From the NCBI GenBank assembly GCA_012103375.1, contig WLWX01000001.1:3824492-3888491 (forward strand): a stretch of DNA of 64,000 bases. Direction: 5' to 3'. The notes under the pieces are model-generated. The model was given only the letters and a program-made list of their open reading frames with translations. It searched no databases and was not told where the DNA came from. Of the stretch, positions 59,898-64,000 are shown piece after piece. The translations under genes and the position numbers were made by a program. Each line of letters begins with the position of its first letter. The first letter of the stretch is position 1. Source of the stretch: Paracoccaceae bacterium. GTDB taxonomy: Bacteria > Pseudomonadota > Alphaproteobacteria > Rhodobacterales > Rhodobacteraceae.

Positions 59898-59916
59898 GAA
59901 GATCTGTTTGATCTTC
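59898..59916 (+). terminator. Hairpin after the CNNM gene
   Basis: GAAGATC-TGTTT-GATCTTC, a perfect 7-bp stem 47 bases after the stop at 59851. No T tract follows, so its role as terminator is uncertain. Confidence 0.3.
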
Positions 59917-60166
59917 ATGTGAACAGAACGAAGGCAGGCTGACGTCAGGCAGGCAACCTCCAACGATATACGGAGGGGACCGCATGGTCATGCGCATTTT
60001 TCAACTTACGACGCGGCCAGGCAAAGAAGCCGAGTTTGCAAAATTCTTCTACGAAACCGCAATACCGTTGATGCAGGGGACGAAAGGAATTGCGCAGGTT
60101 CTGCCAGGCGCACCCCGCCCAGACAGCCCCCGCGAATTCAGTTTCGTAATGGTTTGGGAAAGCCTA

Positions 60167-61219
60167 AAGCGTTTCGACATTAACCTGAGACATATCCGGC
60201 GGCCTTAAAGTAGTTCCAGCATTCTACTGGGTCGTAGAGATCGCAGATTGCTCCGATTGCTTCGAAGACCTGGGTAAAGGACCTGGCCCCGATCCGTCGC
60301 AAATGGGCTTTCAGTTTAGAGAAGGCCTGCTCGATGGGATTCAGGTCGGGCGAGTACGGTGGCAGGTAAAGGAACCAGCAGCCGTGATTGCGTAAAGCCT
60401 GCGTCGCCTCCTTATTCCGGTGGGTTGCCAGGTTGTCGAGAATGACGACAGTGCCGGGGTTGATCTCGGGGACCAGCACTTCGCGGATGTAGGCCGCGAA
60501 GGCGGGGCCATCTATCGCTCCCTTGATGACCCAAGGTGCGATCAGCGCGCCTTGGGTCAGGCCCGCGATCAAGGTTTGGGTTCCCCAGCTTCCGAAGAGC
60601 GCATCCATCGTCAGGCGCTTACCGCGCTTGGCTCTGCCGCGTAGGCGCGTGAGGTTTGTCTTCACTGCGGTTTCGTCAATAAAGACAACGCGCTCAGGAA
60701 AGGTCGCAATGGCTGGCGAGCGGTATCTGAACCAGTCGGCCCGTTGCTGCCTTACCTTGGCGCGGCGGCGCTCGGTTGCGACCAGCGACTTTTTTTGTAC
60801 GTGAAGCCGAGCCGGGACAGAAGGTTGGCGATGGAGGAGTGATGCACCCGCACACCCTCTGCATCGGCCAGCGCATTACGCAACTCAAAGAGCGTGATGT
60901 CAGGGTCTTGTGCGATCAACTCCTCAAAGAATTCCCGATGCGGAGCCAGCTTTCCCTTGCCGCGCGGCGGTCCCTGCCGGGCAGGTTCCGCATGACCCTT
61001 CATCCTCACCTGACGCGCCCACCGCGCGCCTGTGGCAGGCGACAGCTTCAACCGCAACGCCGCCGCGCGCCCGCTCAACCCTTCTTCAATGTATCTCTGA
61101 AACCGTATCCGAAGCGCAGATGGCAAAGGTGCTGACATGATCCATCCTCCCAAACAGGATGAATCACAGATCAGGTCTCAAGGGAATCCCTCGCGATTCA
61201 GGTTCAAGCCGAAACGCTT
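60167..61219 (-). mobile_element. IS630-family insertion sequence, copy C (1,053 bp)
   Basis: Same ends and length as copies A and B, same orientation, with TA duplications at 60165-60166 and 61220-61221. A base change (GAAGAGC for GAAGGGC near 60597) replaces Pro by Leu in the second frame (MDALFGSW). It splits an ABM-like gene. Confidence 0.92.
60180..61138 (-). CDS. IS630-family transposase, copy C (two frames joined by -1 frameshift)
   Basis: As copies A and B: helix-turn-helix frame starting at 61138, A7 slip site near 60791-60797, then the DDE frame with FIDET, VILDNLATHRN and NPIEQAFSKLK. The one amino-acid difference (Pro to Leu shortly after KRLTMDA) is outside the catalytic triad. 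Appears intact, so it may be able to mobilise all copies. Confidence 0.87.
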
Positions 61220-61488
61220 TAGAGGCGTTAAAGGCATTCGTCGGTGAAGACTACACCACGCCCCACATCGATCCAGCCGAAGAAGAACTGGTCGAATCCC
61301 GCAGCATCAAACACTACGATCTGGTGAATTAAAGCATCATCCACTTGATCCGCGCCTTGTCCCAAGGCGAAAGCCCGAACTTGGCAGGGCGCGCCGGACC
61401 CACGGGCTGACGTCGCAACAGTGGCTGGGCGCGATTTATGGGAACGGGGTGTCCGTCAATTCAGACCGAAGTGCCTGCCTCGAACACA

Positions 61489-62616
61489 TTAATCCTCGCC
61501 CTGGGCCTCGGCACGGCTTTTGCCGGACACATCCATTGCCAAGGTTGCGGCCATAATGGCGTCGAGGTCGCCATCCAATACGCCCTGCGTATCGCTGGTT
61601 TCATAATTCGTGCGCAGGTCTTTAACCATCTGATAGGGCTGCAGAACATAGCTGCGGATCTGATTGCCCCAGCCCGCGTCGCCCTTGTTTTCATGCGCTT
61701 CGTTGATCGCCGCGTTTCGGCGATCCAACTCCATCTGATACAGGCGCGATTTCAGCGCCTTCATGGCGATATCGCGGTTCTGGTGCTGGGATTTCTCGGA
61801 ACTGGTCACCACGATGCCTGTGGGTTCGTGGGTGATCCGCACCGCCGAATCCGTTGTGTTCACGTGCTGCCCGCCCGCCCCGGACGACCGATAGGTATCG
61901 ATGCGAATGTCCGAGGGGTTCACTTCGATGTCGATATTGTCGTCGACCACCGGATAGACCCAGACCGAGGAAAACGACGTGTGCCGCCGCGCCGCTGAAT
62001 CGTAAGGACTGATCCGCACCAGCCGGTGCACGCCGCTTTCCGATTTCAGCCAGCCATAGGCGTTATGCCCGGAAATCTTATAGGCAGCGGATTTTATCCC
62101 CGCCTCTTCCCCGGGGCTTTCCGACTGCAATTCGACCTTATAGCCGCGCTTTTCGGCCCAGCGCAGGTACATCCGCGCCAGCATCGACGCCCAGTCGCAA
62201 CTTTCGGTGCCCCCCGCGCCCGAGTTGATCTCAAGGAAAGTGTCATTGGCGTCCGCCTCACCGTTCAGCAGCGCCTCAAGCTCGGCCGCAGCCGACCGTT
62301 CGACCAGTGCCTTAAGCGCCGCCTCGGCCTCGGACACGACTTCGGCGTCATCTTCCATTTCGCCCAGTTCGATCAGTTCGACACTGTCCGAAAGCTCTTG
62401 CGCCATCGCGGTCACGCGTTCGACCGCGTCGACCAGAACCTGCCGGTCCCGCATCAGTTTCTGCGCATTCTCCGGGTCGTCCCACAGGGTCGGATCTTCA
62501 ACGCGGGCGTTGAATTCTTCCAGCCGATGGGGCGCGGTTTCCCAATCCATGCGCTGACGCAGCAGGGTCAGGGATTTCTCGATCGCCTCGACTGATTTTT
62601 CCGCTTCTGCGCGCAT
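61489..62616 (-). CDS. prfB: Peptide chain release factor 2
   Basis: A 375-residue RF2 reading UGA and UAA. The GGQ motif is in [17 protein letters not shown]; the stop-codon recognition loop is [16 protein letters not shown], with SPY where E. coli has SPF, a form I believe is common in alphaproteobacteria. The reading frame is continuous, so the autoregulatory +1 frameshift found in many bacteria is absent here. Monocistronic, downstream of the PBP1A gene. Confidence 0.95.
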   Translation of the reverse strand: MRAEAEKSVEAIEKSLTLLRQRMDWETAPHRLEEFNARVEDPTLWDDPENAQKLMRDRQVLVDAVERVTAMAQELSDSVELIELGEMEDDAEVVSEAEAALKALVERSAAAELEALLNGEADANDTFLEINSGAGGTESCDWASMLARMYLRWAEKRGYKVELQSESPGEEAGIKSAAYKISGHNAYGWLKSESGVHRLVRISPYDSAARRHTSFSSVWVYPVVDDNIDIEVNPSDIRIDTYRSSGAGGQHVNTTDSAVRITHEPTGIVVTSSEKSQHQNRDIAMKALKSRLYQMELDRRNAAINEAHENKGDAGWGNQIRSYVLQPYQMVKDLRTNYETSDTQGVLDGDLDAIMAATLAMDVSGKSRAEAQGED

Positions 62617-62677
62617 GTGCCGCCCTGCCCTGATCTTTGTCCGGCGGGGATAGCAGCCGCCACCGGGACCAGCAAGA

Positions 62678-64000
62678 TCAGTAGAGGCCCCCGGACGTCA
62701 GCGATCCGAAATCGGCCTTCTTGGGGATCGAGGTTACGCGACCGTCCGAGGTCAGGATCTCTTCACTTGCGTAGGCGTCGAAGATTTCCCCTTCGCCGGG
62801 CGCGAACAGCGGCAGGTTGGTGCCCATCGCAAAGCCGCCGTCAAAGGTGATGCCAAAGATCGGTTCCTCGCCATCGCGGAAGTACTCGGCCACAACACCC
62901 GGGCCTTCGGCGTCATCGGGAAGCCGTGCGCCGGTAAACCGGTCGATCTTGATGAAATGACCGCCCTCGGGCACCGCGAACGGGCCGCCACCGTATTTCT
63001 TGATCGCCTGCTGCATGAATGACTGGAACACCGGGCCACAGGTGCTGCCGCCACCGGCCTTGTTGCCAAGTGAGCGTGGCGTGTCATGGCCGATATAGCA
63101 GCCCGCAACGATGTTCGAGCTGAAGCCAACGAACCACACGTCCTTGGCGTCATTCGTGGTGCCAGTCTTGCCGGCAATCGGCACCGGCAGGTTGACGTAT
63201 TTCGACGCAGTTCCGACATCGACAACGCCCTTCATCATCGAGGTCAGCTGATAGGCGGTCACCGCATCCATCACCCGCGTGCGGTTCGACAGGATGCGCG
63301 GCGCGCTGCCCGCCTCTAACGTTGGGGCCGTGCAATCGGTGCATTCGCGCTGGTCGTGGCGGAATACCGTGCGTCCCCAACGGTCCTGCACACGGTCCAC
63401 CAGCGTGGGTTCCACCCGCTCGCCCCCGTTGGCGAACATCGCATAGGCGGCCACCATGTTGTAAAGCGTGGTTTCCTCGGACCCGAGCGCATTGGCCAGA
63501 AAACGCCCCATGTTGTCATAGACACCGAACCGTTCCGCATATTGCGCCACGGTGTCGATGCCGACCTCCTGCGCAAGGCGGATTGTCATCAGGTTTCGCG
63601 ACCATTCGATCCCGGTGCGCAGCGGTGTCGGGCCATAGAACTTGTTGGTCGCGTTCTTGGGCCGCCAGATCCGGTCGCCGGTGTCGATCTCAATCGGGGC
63701 ATCCACAATGATCGTTGCCGGGCTGAACCCGCTGTCAAGCGCTGCGGCAAAGACGAAGGGCTTGAACGAGGATCCCGGCTGCCGCGCCGCCTGTGTGGCG
63801 CGGTTGAAGCTGCTGTCCTGATAAGAAAACCCACCCTGAACCGCCAGCACCCGGCCCGTGTTGACGTCCATCGCCATAAAGCCGCCCTGAACCTCGGGCA
63901 CCTGGCGCAGGGTCCAGCGCATGAACGACCCGTCGCTATCGCGGGTCATCCGGCGCACATGCACCACGTCGCCCAGCTCCAGCAGGTCAGCGGCGCGCAC
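62678..64000 (-). CDS. mrcA: Class A penicillin-binding protein (PBP1A), C-terminal 440 residues
   Basis: Partial: the N-terminus (membrane anchor and glycosyltransferase) is beyond 64000. The visible part has an OB-like region ([16 protein letters not shown]) and the transpeptidase domain with SxxK in [19 protein letters not shown], SxN in [13 protein letters not shown], and [29 protein letters not shown]. The C-terminal tail runs ...[26 protein letters not shown]. It cross-links peptidoglycan in the periplasm. Sits upstream of prfB, a common Rhodobacteraceae order. Confidence 0.92.
   Translation of the reverse strand: MRAADLLELGDVVHVRRMTRDSDGSFMRWTLRQVPEVQGGFMAMDVNTGRVLAVQGGFSYQDSSFNRATQAARQPGSSFKPFVFAAALDSGFSPATIIVDAPIEIDTGDRIWRPKNATNKFYGPTPLRTGIEWSRNLMTIRLAQEVGIDTVAQYAERFGVYDNMGRFLANALGSEETTLYNMVAAYAMFANGGERVEPTLVDRVQDRWGRTVFRHDQRECTDCTAPTLEAGSAPRILSNRTRVMDAVTAYQLTSMMKGVVDVGTASKYVNLPVPIAGKTGTTNDAKDVWFVGFSSNIVAGCYIGHDTPRSLGNKAGGGSTCGPVFQSFMQQAIKKYGGGPFAVPEGGHFIKIDRFTGARLPDDAEGPGVVAEYFRDGEEPIFGITFDGGFAMGTNLPLFAPGEGEIFDAYASEEILTSDGRVTSIPKKADFGSLTSGGLY

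Larger units (their letters stand above)
59984..61332 (+). pseudogene. Antibiotic biosynthesis monooxygenase-like gene split by IS630 copy C
   Basis: The first part reads MVMRIFQLTTRPGKEAEFAKFFYETAIPLMQGTKGIAQVLPGAPRPDSPREFSFVMVWESL up to TA 60165-60166. The rest resumes after the right TA as EALKAFVGEDYTTPHIDPAEEELVESRSIKHYDLVN, stop 61330-61332. Removing the element and one TA gives one 98-codon frame, an ABM-fold protein (VMVWESLEALKAFVGEDY). CGGAGGGG precedes the ATG. The insertion separates the last core strand and helix and should abolish function. Confidence 0.82.

Noticed and set aside
61489-62616. Programmed +1 frameshift in prfB
   Set aside because: The frame is continuous from [15 protein letters not shown] to the end, with no CTTTGA slip site in the early codons.

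Overview
The window is from an alphaproteobacterium, almost certainly Rhodobacteraceae (Roseobacter-like). It is GC-rich and carries the usual family neighbourhoods: an Rrf2/IscR regulator beside a cysteine desulfurase; bmt with a stand-alone corrinoid protein and a DUF1638 protein; sciP/mnmA; and the long envelope operon pyrH-frr-uppS-cdsA-dxr-rseP-bamA-skp-fabZ-lpxA-lpxI-lpxB. The recA upstream region has an exact Rhodobacter-type SOS operator (GTTC-N7-GATC). No rRNA, tRNA or CRISPR was seen.

Layout. 0-3.3 kb: start of a cysteine desulfurase, an IscR-like regulator without the three classical cysteines, a hydrolase and a membrane protein. 3.4-18.6 kb: housekeeping genes (icd, typA, alaS, recA, cckA, rsmB, guaB), three of them broken: icd by a 1-base deletion, cckA by an in-frame amber codon plus a MITE, rsmB by a deletion with frameshift. 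18.9-23.8 kb: a methyl-transfer cluster (bmt, corrinoid protein, DUF1638), a radical SAM gene with a perfect SOS box, sufE and a lipoprotein. 23.8-27.5 kb: a small accessory island with an IS1595-type remnant, two IS630-family copies, a DUF6471 gene split by one copy and a hypothetical membrane protein. The second IS copy ends exactly in the sciP stop codon. 27.9-43.3 kb: mnmA, a GNAT gene, the envelope operon and miaA. 43.4-51.3 kb: an AraC regulator and a peptide-type ABC transporter whose double ATPase gene is decayed, followed by two small enzymes and a second MITE copy. 51.9-59.9 kb: spondin-domain protein, lytic transglycosylase, ssb, aroB/aroK, an unknown periplasmic protein, xerD and a CNNM/CorC protein. 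60-64 kb: a third IS630 copy splitting an ABM-domain gene, then prfB and the C-terminal part of a class A PBP.

The main theme is recent mobile-element activity and gene loss. There are three nearly identical 1,053-bp IS630-family copies with TA duplications and an A7 frameshift site in the transposase, and two identical 218-bp MITEs with 20-bp perfect terminal inverted repeats and 4-bp duplications. At least six genes are broken. Two of the affected loci (cckA, sciP) belong to the CtrA regulatory pathway, which suggests this pathway is relaxed or altered here. Other points worth checking are four regularly spaced ATGCCGY repeats before the ABC operon, the SOS box on the radical SAM gene, and an ABC ATPase remnant that has lost every catalytic motif. 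All readings come from the sequence by eye; single-base lesions (icd, cckA, ABC ATPase) could be sequencing errors until reads are checked.
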